This document shows, in pieces, positions 1-13,428 of a stretch of 64,000 bases of DNA (the stretch's first letter is position 1; every line of letters begins with the position of its first letter). The position numbers were made by a program, and so were the translations under genes. The notes beneath the pieces were generated by a model that had not been told where the DNA came from, did not search any database, and saw only the letters and a program-made list of their open reading frames with translations. Location: NCBI GenBank assembly GCA_963556495.2, contig OY747702.1, positions 41,449,680-41,513,679 on the forward strand, read 5' to 3'. The stretch is from Valencia hispanica. Taxonomy: Eukaryota; Chordata; Actinopteri; Cyprinodontiformes; Valenciidae.

Positions 1-2219
1 AAACTACATTTTGTATTTACTCAGCTTCACTTTGTCTATGTAAATGTTTGTTAGATGATCTGAATACATTTAGTTGTGACAAAACATCAGAAACAGAAGA
101 AATATGTGAGTGAGCTGATTTTTTTAAATCATATGGTAGATGGGAGAGTATGTCTGTGACTAATCAGAACAACAATGGTCATCGTCAAAATTAATTGAAC
201 ATTACTGGTAATTACAGATGGCCTATCCCTTCTAGTTGAGTGGAAATATGGTAATAATACCTGGATTTGAGTCACAGATTTTATACCCTTTAACATACAA
301 CAGGGTGGAACTTTACTGTGGATCTGACTGGAAAATTCATTTAGTACAGAGCCTTAAAAAATGAGCCTCTTGTTCAGGACTCAGTGGAGAAACAATAGTC
401 TATGAAGACTGCATGTACCACAGCTTCGTCTTTTGTTGACATCCGTGACCGATCGCTTCAGGTGTTCGTTTCCCAACAGGGACGAGTGCTTCAACAGCAC
501 AAATCTGTTTGGCTGTGTTGAAAATATGTGGTCTGTCTAACTTGCCTCTTCCCAAAGAGCAAAAATGGATGGGAATACGTTTTTCTACCAGGTGTTTTTA
601 CGAATGGGGTCCTGATGTGTACAGAGAGCATGCATCATCACTGAACCTCCACAATGTCAACTTGTCAGCTATCAAAAGTTTTTTTGTGTGTGTTGGAAAT
701 GTTTTTCTCATCCACAAAGATTTTAGAGTTCTTTTGTTCAAACACCAAAAGAAGAATATTAAGCAGTAAAGCATTTTCACTCTTCACAGCTTCAATGTAT
801 TTTGTTGGTTTTTATGTGAAAGGTCAAACAAATTGGTCCAAATGAGCTATTTATGAATTTGAAAGAAAATAATAATTCTTATTTTTTACAAATAAAGAAT
901 GAAGAGTATGGCATGTATTTGTATTCAGTCCCCTTTACTATTTCATCTCTAAATTTAACATTGTGCAACCAGTTCCCATCGTAGAGCATGTATTTAACCT
1001 CAGTCTCAGTATAAATCCAACTGTTCTATGAATACCTAAGAGGTTTCTTTGAGAACACAAGTGAGGAATCAGCATCACAAAGACCAAAGAACATAGCAGA
1101 CCGTTCAGGGATAATGTTAAGGACAAGTTTAAAGTGGGATTAAGTTATACAAGAATATTCCTCTCACAGAGCACTCTACAATCCACCATCTGAAATGAGC
1201 AATGCCATAGTTTCTTAGAATGGACCAGTCAAAGTCCAGAGCTTAATGTAACTTGAGCTAAAGTTTCAGTCCCTTTCTGTATAAAGCTAGCAGAGACACA
1301 CCCCGAAAGGGAATTTACACACTTTTCAAATTTTCCATTGTAAAAACTGTTGAAATCAACAGTGAATTATTTTCCATGTGACAAGTATGTGCTGCTTTGT
1401 CTTTGTCCCAATAAAACTCAATGAAAGTTATTGTTGGAACTTGACAACATGCAAAAAAAATTCAAGAAGTATAAAAGCTTCTGTGTAGCACTGTATCTAG
1501 TGACATCATGACAAAAAAAAAAAAAACAGGTTTGGGACACCACCTACTGAATTAAAATAAATTCAAAAACCAATGTTGTTGTCATAGTGTACATATGTGT
1601 GGGTGCTTCTTGCATTCAGAGGGTGACACAGCAATTAAGGAGGTAATAGAGAATGATATTATAAAATAATCATAACTTTCAGCTGCTTTTAGAGATGTGT
1701 TTGATCCAGTGATAAACTGCTCCGCACTTAGACGTGCTGTAAATGAACAGGTCTAAAACATGTTCAACTTATCCTAGAGCTTTTCAGATGTCCACACAGT
1801 AACTCTAAATGCCATAAGAAGGCACCCCATGCTCATTTCCTTCTAGACAGTCGGACTGATATTGTGTAGTTTGATCTTAGCGGAATGCTCTGACTGAATA
1901 AACACTGGATTTAACAAAGTTTAAGATCTTGTTTCAGGCGATGGTGATAGTGTAAACAAATCCAGGAAATTCAGTTTGGGAGAGAGACTTTCGAGTTTTA
2001 TGCCCTCTTACAAGGTCAAAACGCTTTAAACAATCTGAAAAGTTTGCCGCTTTGCTTGTAAGAAAACTTAAAGCAGGTCCAAATGTACATTTTTTTCTTT
2101 TCTTTTTTTCCAGATGGGTTAAAAGGCTGTATTTTACTCTTATAAGGCCACCTCAGCCCTGAACACAGGTGAAGTCTCCTTCCGACCTGCATCTCTGCAG
2201 CTGGAAGGAATTCCATATC
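1..2219. other. No gene recognised
   Basis: AT-rich sequence with frequent stops in all frames. The longest open stretches are under 90 codons, show no domain, and lie in low-complexity or overlapping frames. No repeat family recognised. Confidence 0.6.
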
Positions 2220-2345
2220 TTGCTGAAGGGCACCTCAGCAGGGTGGACTTTGGCTGTCAAGAGGAATTGAGCCCCAGCTGTCTGGCTGAAGCACTATGAC
2301 ACCAATCACTACACCACCCCACTGGTTCAGCCAACAACAATAAAA
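2220..2345 (-). repeat. tRNA-derived SINE head fragment
   Basis: Read on the minus strand this has a tRNA-like B box (GGCTCAATTCC, close to the GGTTCRANNCC consensus). It is followed by the segment about a 'gaggtgcccttcagcaag' tract that sits after the tRNA part in many fish SINEs. The copy appears truncated and shows no clear tail. A chance tRNA-like match is possible. Confidence 0.45.
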
Positions 2346-2349
2346 AGCT

Positions 2350-3910
2350 AAATGAGCAACTGGCACGCCACAGAGTAGCGCAGAAATGTTTAACATGCAG
2401 GATTTTTCTTGCTGCGTTTGAAAGAAATGTGCCGCGACAGTGCGTGGGCCATTTCTTGGAGGTAACAGACAGCGTTCTCCCACTGTTTTGCCAGTAAGCA
2501 AACTTGCATGTTGGAAAAAAAAAAAGTAGCAGGATTACGTCGTGAAGCACGACAGCGCTGATATAATGTGAGGTGACGTTAGAACTCCTCGCTGTGTCCA
2601 ACACAATGTGGCCAGTGTGGAAAGCCTGGATGGTGTGACTTTTTTCAGAGTATCCATCACAGCATCACGAACGCTGCAGGTCTCACTTATTGTACGCAGC
2701 AGTGTTAATCAAAACCAGCCTGCGCCGGGTGCTCAACGGTCATCAGCCAAGAAGAGGAAATCATTGATGGAAATAAAGGTGCTGCGCTGCCCTGAAGGCT
2801 CAACCCTTACAAACATACTTAATGTGGAGTTCTGGACAGGCAGCACGATGAACAAGGAGAAGTTGTTCACATCTGATTTAAGGGCTGCTTTTGTCATACA
2901 CCGCGCCAAAGAAGGAGTCATGCTTATATTGGCTGCTTCTGTTTCCATTTCTTGACCTGCACTGAACGTCCACTAAAAGTTAATAAGTTTTTAATATTTT
3001 CTTACTTTGAAAATTGCCTTCGGGACAGAGCGGAGCCTGTGATTTACTGACGTGGGTTGCTTGAGCTAAACATCAAGAAGCCCCCCCCCTTGTTTAATAA
3101 CATATGAAATCACTAAGAAGTAGCTAATTCACATTGATCTGCCAAGCTGGTTTTATTCAGACATGCAGCCATTGCAGAATGTGATGACATTGCGTGTGCG
3201 AGGCATGGCTGGCTGCCATAATTTGGAAAGAGAAGTGCCACAGAGAAAAGTGTCACAAAAGAAGAAAATGAGCCGTGAGGGTCAGGTTCCCGAGCGCAGG
3301 CTGTTGTGTGAAGTGTCTGATGATTGCCAAGCTGTTCTGAAGACGCTGCTGGACAGGGAGGTGAGAGGCAGGTTAATTACTATACTGAGAGGGAAGGGTA
3401 AGATGCTTTACAGAGCCCTTTGTGGTCCCTGGTCTTGGGTTTCCAGCTCAGAGATGTGTGAGCCAAAGACGCTGGAAGATGGCAGAGGGTGAAGCTGCTC
3501 AGGTCAAGACCATCCTAAACTAACCTCGTCGATCATCTGAAACAGGATCAATGACAGATGTGTGAAAAACGTACCATCACCCTTTCAGTCAGTCTCAGGC
3601 GGAGGGAAGGAATATTACTCTGGTAATAAGACCAAGTTTACATTTCTGTTTAAAGATAATAGTTAGCTATTTTGCCCACATTACCTTTTTATTATTTAAA
3701 ACCATTGCAGTTGAACGAAGGAATTTGCTTTTTCTCCAAATAAATTTCAAACAACTTTTGAGCCATCATAAAGTGTGCTTTTTTTACAGATGTCCCTGGT
3801 GGGTCATTTATTGATTAGAATATTGCCTGCGACATAAAGTGATTGCAATATGTTTTGCGAGTGCTTGACACACATCAGCAGCTTTCTTTCTTTGTAGATT
3901 AACTCTTGGT
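2350..3910. other. No gene recognised
   Basis: Two open frames of 115 and 109 codons (plus, 2608-2955 and 3163-3492) show no recognisable domain. They contain many polar low-information stretches and have no splice or start context that would single them out. Treated as non-coding. Confidence 0.5.
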
Positions 3911-3913
3911 GTA

Positions 3914-4580
3914 GGCCTTGCAAAAGTATTTATATGTCTTGAACTTTTTTCATATTTTGCCACAACTATAACTTTGATGTATTTTATTTGGATTTTGTGT
4001 AATGGCCCAGGTGTCTGTTAAGGGGGTAAAGATTGTGTGGTTTTAACGCTTTTTGCAAATGAAATTAATAAATTGTGATGTGCATTTAAATGTGCATTTG
4101 TATTCGGCACCTCTGGATCAATAAGCACCTTTTACTTACAGGTGCAGCTCTTTTGGCTTATATTTCCAGCTTTGCACATATAGAGACTGACATTTTTGCA
4201 TATTCTTCTTTGACAAGTTGAATATCTGTGATTAGCAATTTTCTAGTCATTCCAAAATTTCTCAAATAGATTTAGTTCTGGATTTTAAATGGGCCATTAT
4301 AACACATAAATATGTTTGACAAAGGCCTACAAAATTGCTTTTTAGCTCTGGTTGTACTTTTAGGATTGCCGTCCTGCTGAAGTGCATCATCACAAAATTT
4401 TTTTCAGCCTGTAGGTTTTTTAAAAAAATACCCTATGTTTATCATTATTATCATACATTCAGCTTCCCATCAACTCTTGCAAACTTCCATTTCCCTGCTG
4501 AACAATAGTTTCACCAAAGTGTGATTCTGCTACCATCATATTTCACTGTGGGGATGGCATGCTCAGGCTGAATTATTCAC
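3914..4580 (-). pseudogene. Tc1-like transposon remnant (CCTTGCAAAAGTATT-type terminus)
   Basis: The left end carries a terminus (GCCTTGCAAAAGTATTTATA, then a 'cttgaac' tract) typical of a very common teleost Tc1-like family. Further in are antisense pieces of its transposase: the segments around 4250-4320 and 4490-4570 match the stretch that in this family encodes the transposase middle ('...KHGGGS...' on the minus strand). No open frame survives and no matching right terminus was found before 4.6 kb, so the copy is truncated and old. Same family as 45790-46110, and probably 6365-7070 and 59644-60870. Confidence 0.65.
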
Positions 4581-4589
4581 TATCTATTA

Positions 4590-6142
4590 TATAAAAATCT
4601 AAAAAACAGAAACTGTACTAATTTTGCCCTAAAGTCACCAACATATACGACATCCGTATAAACTACCTATTAGCTATCATCCAGCAAGTGTTTTTTTTTC
4701 ATCAGAAAAGCCCAGTTAACGAGTTAGGCTACAACACTGTAGTAAAACAAACCTTTTTCTTTACTTTTATGTACACTCATAAATGAAACAAATAAATAAA
4801 AACCATCCATTTAAGTTCCCTCATCAGCTCCAAGTCCGTCTCTTGAAGACAAATTCACCAGGTAGGGCAAACTACACCGAGGCAGTGAGAAAGGTGGTGA
4901 TAAAGAATATGCAGGCTGATCAAAGTATTCATCCAAAGGTACACTCATTGGGTTTGATAAATCATGTAACTTCTTTTACAAGGATGCAGAATACCCCAAG
5001 CACAGATAAACTGTGCCTAGAGACCACACACAGACATTTCTGATTTTCTATTTTCTTACAAAATACTAAACCACAGAGCTTAGATAGTAAAACATTGTCA
5101 TGCTTGTTTTACTCCTATACATTGTAAAACAAAAAAGCACCCCATTTGTATTATTTTCCTACATTTAGAGAAAAGTACAATTTTATATTTTTTGCCTCCT
5201 GTGTCCACTAGGGGTTTTCTGAATACGTCGAAGGTCTTCTGGGCTATACACTAACCTTACAGCAAGGACTGTACCCTACCATCCCTTCTCCGTAGTCAAT
5301 AATGAGGTGTGGGGGCCAATGTCATAAACTTGTTTAGCCACATTATTTAAAAATATTAACATTTATGTGTTTTAAATACCTCCCACACAACAGTGATGCT
5401 CAGTAGTCTTACTTCCCTTTCCTTTTTGGCACCAAGGGCACCAGTTTTGTCTCACCCTCACTTCTCTGTATCTCTTGGCCATTTCTCTTATTCCTTAATA
5501 TTTCTGCCTCAGGCCTCACATATGCCCTCATTATTTTTACAGTGGAAGGCCAAAGTGTGGAAACACTTGATTTACAGTCCCAGAAAGCAGCCCCAGCCAG
5601 GCTCTGTTGGTGGTTTAACAAAAGCATAAGTGCTGATATTTACTTTTTATACTACTGCGATCTTATTACAGACAGATATTGAGACCACTGTGCAATGTCT
5701 CAGTTTATTTTCCTGCATTTCACCTCCGTGTGGTGTTTTTGCAGCTCATTAGCTAAATGAGCAGGTGCTTCCCTTTTTTAAGACTTCACACACAGCTAAT
5801 GAGCTAAGTTAATTGTTTTTAAAGTTATTCTGCAGTTAGGACAGGAAATGTACAGGAAATGTAGACAACCCTGAACATGAGATGTGGGTTCACACTGCTC
5901 ACTCATTCAAGAGGAAGTTTTCTCATGTGAAAAAACAGAAACACAGAAAGTTGGATATACCAAAAAAGTAATATATTAAGTAGATTAAAAGTCTATTTCC
6001 TATTAGGTATAATAAAATGACCAACATCCCCATAATATGACATCCAATCAGATACAACGTTGGACATGTGGAAAGGTGGGACAAGTTGGAAAACTAGCCA
6101 AGGAGAGTTAATCTAAAGTGGTTTGAGATAAAAAAAAGTATG
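4590..6142. other. No gene recognised
   Basis: AT-rich sequence with short open frames only (at most 86 codons). No domain, RNA gene or repeat family identified. Confidence 0.55.
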
Positions 6143-6144
6143 TA

Positions 6145-6360
6145 CAGTTGAGAAACATGTTTACATACGTCAAATAAAAGAAACACAATTTAGATTTTTA
6201 AGACAATAATAAATAAATCTCTGACATTTTCATTATTGTAACATTTAGTAGATAAAAGCAATTTTGGTAATTCTAATGGACCTAAAACGAGAGACGTTTG
6301 GTTTGATTTAACTTCAGACAGTGAGACAAAAAGGTGTATGTAAACTTCCGGTTTCAACTG
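6145..6360. mobile_element. Sleeping Beauty-type Tc1 MITE
   Basis: 216-bp non-autonomous element between TA dinucleotides (6143-6144 and 6361-6362). The left end starts CAGTTGAG and runs into GTTTACATAC. The right end, reverse-complemented, starts CAGTTGAAACCGGAAG and runs into TTTACATACACC. These are the termini of the salmonid/Sleeping Beauty type of Tc1 transposon. The interior has no reading frame and looks like the two ends of a longer element joined by internal deletion. It would have depended on a transposase supplied in trans. The left terminus has diverged more than the right. Confidence 0.8.
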
Positions 6361-6364
6361 TATC

Positions 6365-7070
6365 CGTGTACCTCAACATCTAAGTTTAATTTTATTCCAT
6401 CTTCTGATAATATTTCATGTAGATGTAAAGAAATATTTTTTTCCATCTCATATTTTAAAATTAAGCTGAAATGTAGTATGATTTTGTTGGCTAAATCTTG
6501 GCCACTCCATTGTAGCATTGGCTCTGTGTTAGAATTGATGTCCTACTGAAGGTGAACCTGGAGGTTCACCTTCAGTAGGACAGCAACCTCAAGTAGTTTG
6601 CAGTGTCTTTGAGCAAGTTCTTCTAAGGCACTTAGTTCTTCTAAGATTGGCATAATTTTAGCCCAACTCATCCTCCAACTCTAACCAGCTTTTCTGCACC
6701 TGCTGAAGAAAAGCATCTCCCATAGCATAATACAGCCACCATCATGTTTCACTCTAGGAGTGGTGTGTTCAACAAAGTGTACAACATTGTGCACTGTGTT
6801 TTTGGACCAAAGAGTACCATTCTGCTCTCATCTAACCAGAGCCTTCTCTTCCACATGTTTGTTGTATGTTCCCTACATGGCTTCTGACAAACTTTAAACA
6901 CCACCACTAATAGTTGTAATGTCAGCAGATTTCTGCATCTCCTCACGAGTGACCATTGGCCTACTGACTGTTTCTATGATTATTGCTCTCCTTCTTGGGC
7001 CTCTCAGTTAATGTGGATGGCCATGTCTTAAAGCAACTTTTCACAGTTTTATTTATAAACCGTTTTAATT
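6365..7070 (-). pseudogene. Tc1-like transposase remnant
   Basis: Antisense remnant of a fish Tc1-like transposase. The best stretch is 6660-6960: on the minus strand it covers the region that in intact relatives encodes the catalytic core up to the '...KHGGGS...' segment, here heavily mutated. The only open piece is 65 codons (6749-6946). No terminal repeats were located. The remnant contains an unusual perfect hairpin at 6540-6581. Confidence 0.6.
6540..6581. repeat. Perfect 20-bp inverted repeat, 2-nt loop
   Basis: GTCCTACTGAAGGTGAACCT is followed by GG and then by its exact reverse complement. The first arm matches a segment normally found once in the antisense transposase region of the surrounding Tc1-like family, so the second arm looks like a templated inverted copy. 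A 42-nt perfect palindrome inside an otherwise decayed element suggests it arose recently or is maintained by copying between the arms. Confidence 0.9.
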
Positions 7071-7073
7071 GAG

Positions 7074-7783
<710 letters not shown>

Positions 7784-10700
7784 TTTTGCACCATACTTTG
7801 TTGGTCTATCAAATAAGCCTAAAAAATACATAGGAATTTGTGGTTGTTTCATTACAATACATGGATAGAGTTCAAGAGGTATTAATGCTTTTGTACAGTA
7901 ATGTGCTACTTGATGAAAGCTAATGTACTCAAAATAAAATAAGCTAGAAATACAAAACCATCCATCCCTAAGTTATTTTGAGTCTGCTTTAAAGAATGAC
8001 ACCAACAAGACATTTAAAAGATGAACGCTGGCTTCTAGTTCATCAGTTTCTGTCTCAATAATTCATCACAGTCACAGTTGGTGAATGAAAAAGAGAAACT
8101 GTGCAGCGATCTGGGAGGAAAAACTTGATCCCTCTCCCAACAAGGGGAAGTGTGAATATGACAAAGGCTACCTATGTGACACCCAAGCCAACAAACAGCC
8201 ATCTGTCATTATATAAGTGGCACCTGATGTGGTGCACTTAAGAGACACGTTGAATCTTTTATGCCACAATTAAACTGAAACGGTTATCATGTGAATTATT
8301 GAGCCATATTTAGAAACTCAGAGTCTGAGGAAACTCTATGTGTTACTAATTCATTTATTGTGATGGGAAATAATGTGGTCATTGTATCATTTACCTACCA
8401 AAGTCTTCCCCCATGAGTGATGCCAACTTCTGGGTTATTAATATTCCTGGTGTCGAACAATAGAAACCTCTTCAAACACCATAACAAATAATCCCCTTAA
8501 CGCAAAAAGTCACCTGTCTCAGGTGTATCGAGGGAGAATGTCAGCTGAAACATAATCGCTGTGATGGAGCTTGTGAAAAATATTTTCCTCCTTTTTGTTC
8601 GTTTGACAGGGCTTAACACCACTTACAGGCTCTTTGACAGGTCTGGGAGGTTTATTTTCAACCATTATGTTATTGGGGTGTGGAAATTAAATCTAGCAAC
8701 ACGGGATTTGATGACACATAATATTCATTTAAGCAGGATTCATTAACATCTGTGGTATCCTGTGACTAATCTTAAAACTGATACAAAGACACAGGGTGGA
8801 GGGGAGCTCTAAAGAAAGGTTTGTTGTGTGTTCTTATCTGCCTTCTTTCTTCCTGACCAGATTAAACTCATTGGAGAGCCCTTTAAAAGAAATTATTCCA
8901 TTGGGACAATCCAGAAAAACAAGTTTTCCATTGTCTGTAGCAAATGTAGCAAGTAAAGGTCCTAGAAATAGGATGAGGGTTTATTTAGCACCACTGAGAA
9001 CTCTGTATCGGTCATTTTGTCTGGGTTTGTTTTTGTGAAGGGCCCAGGTGTAAGCAAGATGCAGATAAAAATCATGGTTCAGTGGAATTTTAGTGAATAA
9101 ATTAAGAATCTTACAACAAAAACAATGGGAAAACCAAAACTGAGGAAGAGCCTAAGCAAAAAAACACAAAATAACAAACCAAAACCAACAACCCAGGAGA
9201 TGATAGCAAGCACAAACCCCAGTTGCTTTGGGAGGAACTGACGAGGAGTGCATAACTCCAGCTGCTTATATCATGGGATGATGATTACTGGATGCAAAAC
9301 AAGTGACTTTAATTAACTACAGGTTGCAGCTGTGAGAGATCCTGTGAGCTGGGGAGAAGTGAGAGAAAACTAGGAAGCCAAAGATGACCCATAAACACAA
9401 AAGGGAAACAGAAAAATTATAATAAAGAGACCATGATTAAATCCAAGAGTGGAATGAAATATAAGACCAAAACAGATCAAAAATAAAGCAGGGACTCTAG
9501 CCTACAAAGAGAAGTCGTAACTAAACATATCTAAGAAGGAAACTCTAAACAATACACCAAAGACTCAAAGTACAAAATATTAACGCAATCTGAGCATAAA
9601 ACAAAAAGTCTGATTCCCAACCAGCCCAAATGAGTTCTTGCATGTGGAGTGCTGAGAATGCTTTATGGGATATCTCATACCTTTTATATCCAAACCAATA
9701 TCTGCATCAGTAGTTTGGATACAAAGTTAACTAATCTCCTGTGCTGGTTGGTATTCCCCGGGGCTGCCACTTTTTGTCAAAAATCCTGTTAGTGATGTAT
9801 GGAGAGGATCTCAATGTTTTGTGAGGGCTGTCTCTTGTTTTAGATTGTTAGGGTTTATCTTTAGTTTTGCAGATAACGATGATCTGATGGCTTCCTCAAA
9901 CCATGATCTTCAGTGTGGAGGAGAAGTTCCAGCTCCTCTAAGTCTTTGGCCATTGTCAATTAGAAGAGGACTGACTGCTCCCTCTGAGTCAGGGCTGAGC
10001 ATCGGCTTCAAACTGAGGTGTTCAGTTATTTTGGTGTCTTTTGCACAAGTGATGGTAGGGTGGTGGCATGGATAGGGTAAGGATGAGCCATTTGTGGCCT
10101 TGTCTGCTGTAATGAGGGTCTTACAGTCAAAGAAGAACCTGAGCCAAAGGCAAATCTTTCTGTTTTCTAATCATTCAAAATTACATCCCTTAACTATGGT
10201 TTAGATGTAACATGAAATGTAGAGTCATCTGTTCTTACTGACTGTCACTCTGCAGAGTCACTACAGATGATCTTCAATGGGGTGGATATGAAGGGCATGG
10301 TAATCCTTGCTATCCTGGCTTCATTGTGTCTCTCCTATGTGAAACTTTCAGCCCGGGACTGAAGAACCCTATCCTCCACTCTATGAATAGCAGGGCAGTG
10401 TGAGGGTGATGACAATAGCAGGAGGTTTGGGTGTTCCCTGCATCGCTTACTCTGGGAGTCTGGCCTTTGGTTCATACCCGGTCCCTCATCAAACATTAAA
10501 GCCACTGTCAGTCAGGGGCAGAAGCGTATAGGGGGAACACTTTTCACAGCTGGTGGGTTGCTGTGGTTGGATCGGCTGACAGTAGAGGCTGTAAACGCTG
10601 GCGTGGTTGGTGGTGTCACAAGACGTAGCTGCAACTGGGTAAACAACATCTGAGGGAGTGCGTTCATTGTGTTTAGTAAGGTTTTCCAGATGTAGTTCTG

Positions 10701-11104
10701 AGTGATTTCTCTTTAAAATGTTTTATAAGAGCATAAGAACAGCATTGAAAAAAATTCAATTTGTTAAGATGTCCACTTTATGTTAGGAACATTTTAAAAC
10801 AAGAACAATTATTATGTTATGATTATGTAGTTGTCATTATAGAAACTCAATTTAAAGATGAACACAGTTATGTGATACTTTATGTGATTGACTTGGAATC
10901 TGTCTGCATGACTGGATTGAATTGAATTTTATTTATTTTTAACTTTATCTGTAGTGTTCTGAGACAACGAGAGGGACCAATAGATGTTATGGTCCTTAGA
11001 TGTTTGTGTTTTGAGTTTCAGTTATTTCATTTCCTTATTCAGTTTACCTTATCATTTTAGTTTATTTCTTGGTGTTAACCTCTGTTATGTTTTACTTTAG
11101 GGTT
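7784..11104. other. No gene recognised; possible old repeat at 9035-9560
   Basis: Short open frames only. The block 9035-9560 is A-rich and has a segment (around 9225-9340: 'ggaactgacgaggagtgcataactccagctgcttatat' and on) resembling an interspersed fish repeat I cannot name. The rest shows nothing classifiable. Confidence 0.4.
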
Positions 11105-11900
11105 ATAGTGTTGTGATTTCTAAAAGTAGAATGGGAGGCAGATATTTTAGTTATCAGGCTTTTCTCCTGTGGAACCAGCTCCCAGCTTTAGTCCGTGAGG
11201 CAGACACTCCGTTTACTTTTAAGGCCAGGCTTAAAACTTTCCTTTTTGATAAAGCTTATAGTTAGAGTGGCTTACAGTAGGTCATCCTGAGCTAGCTCTG
11301 TAGTTCTGCTGCTATAGGCTTAGACTGCTGGAGGACAGACTTACCACTTTTTCTTCACTCTACTTTTTTCTTCTGCTACTGTCCAGTTGCATTATTTACT
11401 GTTATTTCGACTGTTAACTTTGTTTTTTCTCAGTGTTTTTCTCTCCATAGAAGCTACACCTGATCTAGTATCCTGCTTAGCTGCAATGCCCTGTTGGACG
11501 GGGGGCATCCCAGTCACTGAACATCCCCCGTGTCCTGTTATCAACTTTTTACTTTCTTTAATACAGAAAGTACTCTTACATCAGTTCTTTTGTTCTTTCT
11601 GTTTCTCTGCTCTATCTTCTCGAACCCCCAGAAGGTCGTGGCAGATAGTCGCTCGTACTGAGTCAGGTTCTGCTGGAGGTTTCTTCCTGTAAAAGGGGAG
11701 TCTTTTCTCTCCACTGTCGTTATATGCTTGCTCAGTATGAGGGATTGCTGAGGAATTGGAGTGGTTGGTTGCATCAACGGGGCACAACTGCCAGTCAATG
11801 ACTTGATGCAACCTCCTGGGATTCCTTTGTATGTTTGTATTGAAATTACTTTCTTGTAAAGTACCTTGAGATGACATCTGTTGTGCATAGGCACTATATA
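11105..11900 (+). mobile_element. L2-A LINE, 5'-truncated copy (host of the stack)
   Basis: This matches, on the opposite strand, the end of ORF2 and the 3' UTR of the near full-length L2-A at 12735-17640. Examples are 'ggatttctaaaagtagaatgggaggcag', the 'cttgagatgacatctgttgtg' segment and the 'gcactatata' end. It is a typical 5'-truncated LINE insertion of about 0.8 kb with no usable frame. Its expected (TGAAT)n tail is missing here and appears instead at 19743-19785, beyond the minus-strand L2-B. The tail was therefore split by that insertion. Confidence 0.85.
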
Positions 11901-12099
11901 GGCAAGGTAATTTTATTTGTATAGCACACTTTCAACAACAAGGTGATTCAAGGTGCTTTACATGATTAGAGGTAAAATAAAAACAGCATTAAAACACAAA
12001 GCATATAAAGTAAAAACAGCAATAAAGGAAGAAGCACACACAGATACTTCAAGGCATTAAACAGCAAGAAACATAAACAAAACATGATATATGAAAACA

Positions 12100-12728
12100 T
12101 TACTCAAATGCAGCTCTAAACAGATACGCTTTTAGTTCTGATTTAAAAGAACTCAGTGTTTCAGCAGCTTTGCAGTTGTCTGGAAGTTTGTTCCTGATTA
12201 GAGGAGCATAGAAATTGAAAGCTGCTTCTCCGTGTTTGGTTCTAATTCTAGGGGTGTTGAGTAGACTGGAATTAGAGGACCTGAGTGGTCTGGTGGGTTG
12301 GTATAGTAACAGCAGATCTTCAATATACTTTGGTGCTAAGCCATACAATGATTTTTAAACTAGTAAAAGTATTTTGAAGTCTATTCTCTGAGCTACAGGG
12401 AGCCAGTGTAAGGACTTTAGAACTGGGGTGATGTGCTCTACTTTCCTGGTTCTAGTGAGGAACACGAGCAGGAGCGTTCTGGATCAGCTGCAGCAGTCTG
12501 ATTGACTTTTTAGGCAGACCTGTGAAGACGCTGTTGCAGTAATCAATCCGACCAAAGATACACGCATGGATGAGTTTTTCGAGGTCCTGTTGCGACATCA
12601 TACCTTTAATCCTAGAAATGTTATTCAGGTGATAGAAAGCTGATCTTGTTATTGCCTTTATGTGACCCTGGAGGTTCAAGTCTGAGTCCATTACTACACC
12701 TAAATTCCGGGCCTGATCAGTAGTTTCT
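12100..12728 (-). pseudogene. L2-B ORF2, C-terminal part
   Basis: Two minus-strand frames, 12691-12452 and 12348-12100, encode the LINE region after the reverse transcriptase fingers and palm. They include '...YHLNNISRIKGMMSQQDLEKLIHACIFGRIDYCNSVF...' and a C-terminal '...IRNKLPDNCKAAETLSSFKSELKAYLF'. These align by eye with the corresponding L2-A parts. The frames differ, so at least one frameshift lies between 12348 and 12452. The region continues in frame into 17647 once the inserted L2-A is removed. Confidence 0.8.
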
Positions 12729-12734
12729 AGCTGT

Positions 12735-12768
12735 ATTAATTCAATTCAATTCAATTCAATTCAATTCA
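12735..12768 (-). repeat. L2-A 3' terminal pentanucleotide repeats
   Basis: Seven tandem copies of a 5-bp unit (TTCAA on plus, TTGAA on minus) form the 3' tail of the L2-A LINE, in place of a poly(A). L2-clade elements typically end in short tandem repeats that template initiation of reverse transcription. Confidence 0.85.
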
Positions 12769-13428
12769 GTTTATTTATATAGCGCCAATTCACAACAGAT
12801 GTCATCTCAAGGCACTTAACAAGAAGTCATTTCAATACATTTATACAAACATTCCAATCAGTTAAAAAGTTTCCTATTTAAGGAATCCCAGCAGATTGCG
12901 TCAGTCATGGGCGTGAGGTTGGGCAGACTTTCCAACCACAGCAATCCTTCAGCAATCCCTCATACTGAGCAAGCATGTAGCGATGGTGGAGAGGAAAAAC
13001 TCCCCTTTAACAGGAAGAAACCTCCAACAGAACCAGGCTCTGTAGGAGCGGCCATCTGCCACGACCGTCTGGGGGTTTGAGAAGACAGAGCAGAGACACA
13101 GAAGGAACAGAAGATCTGATATAAGAGAACTTTCTATGTTACAGAAAGTAAAAAGTTGATAACAGGACACAGTGGATGTTCAGCCACTGGGAGCATCATC
13201 CCAGTCGATGCCCCCGTCCAACAGGGCATTCCAGCCAAGCAGGATACCAGACCAGGTGTAGCTTCTATGGAGAGAAAAACACTGAGAGAACACAAAGTTA
13301 ACAGTCGAAATAGCAGAATGTACTGTAATACAACTGGAGAGTAGTAGTAGAAAAGGAAGTAGCAGAGTGAAGAAAATTGGTAAATCTGTCCTCCAGCAGT
13401 CTAAGCCTATAGCAGCATAACTACAGAG

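Noticed and set aside
2608..3492. Two plus-strand frames of 109-115 codons considered as host exons
   Set aside because: No recognisable domain, no consistent splice signals and no codon-bias signal visible by eye.
12949..13344. Short frames on both strands between the L2-A ORF2 end and its tail
   Set aside because: They lie in the L2-A 3' UTR and have no family pattern; the 3' UTR explains the block.
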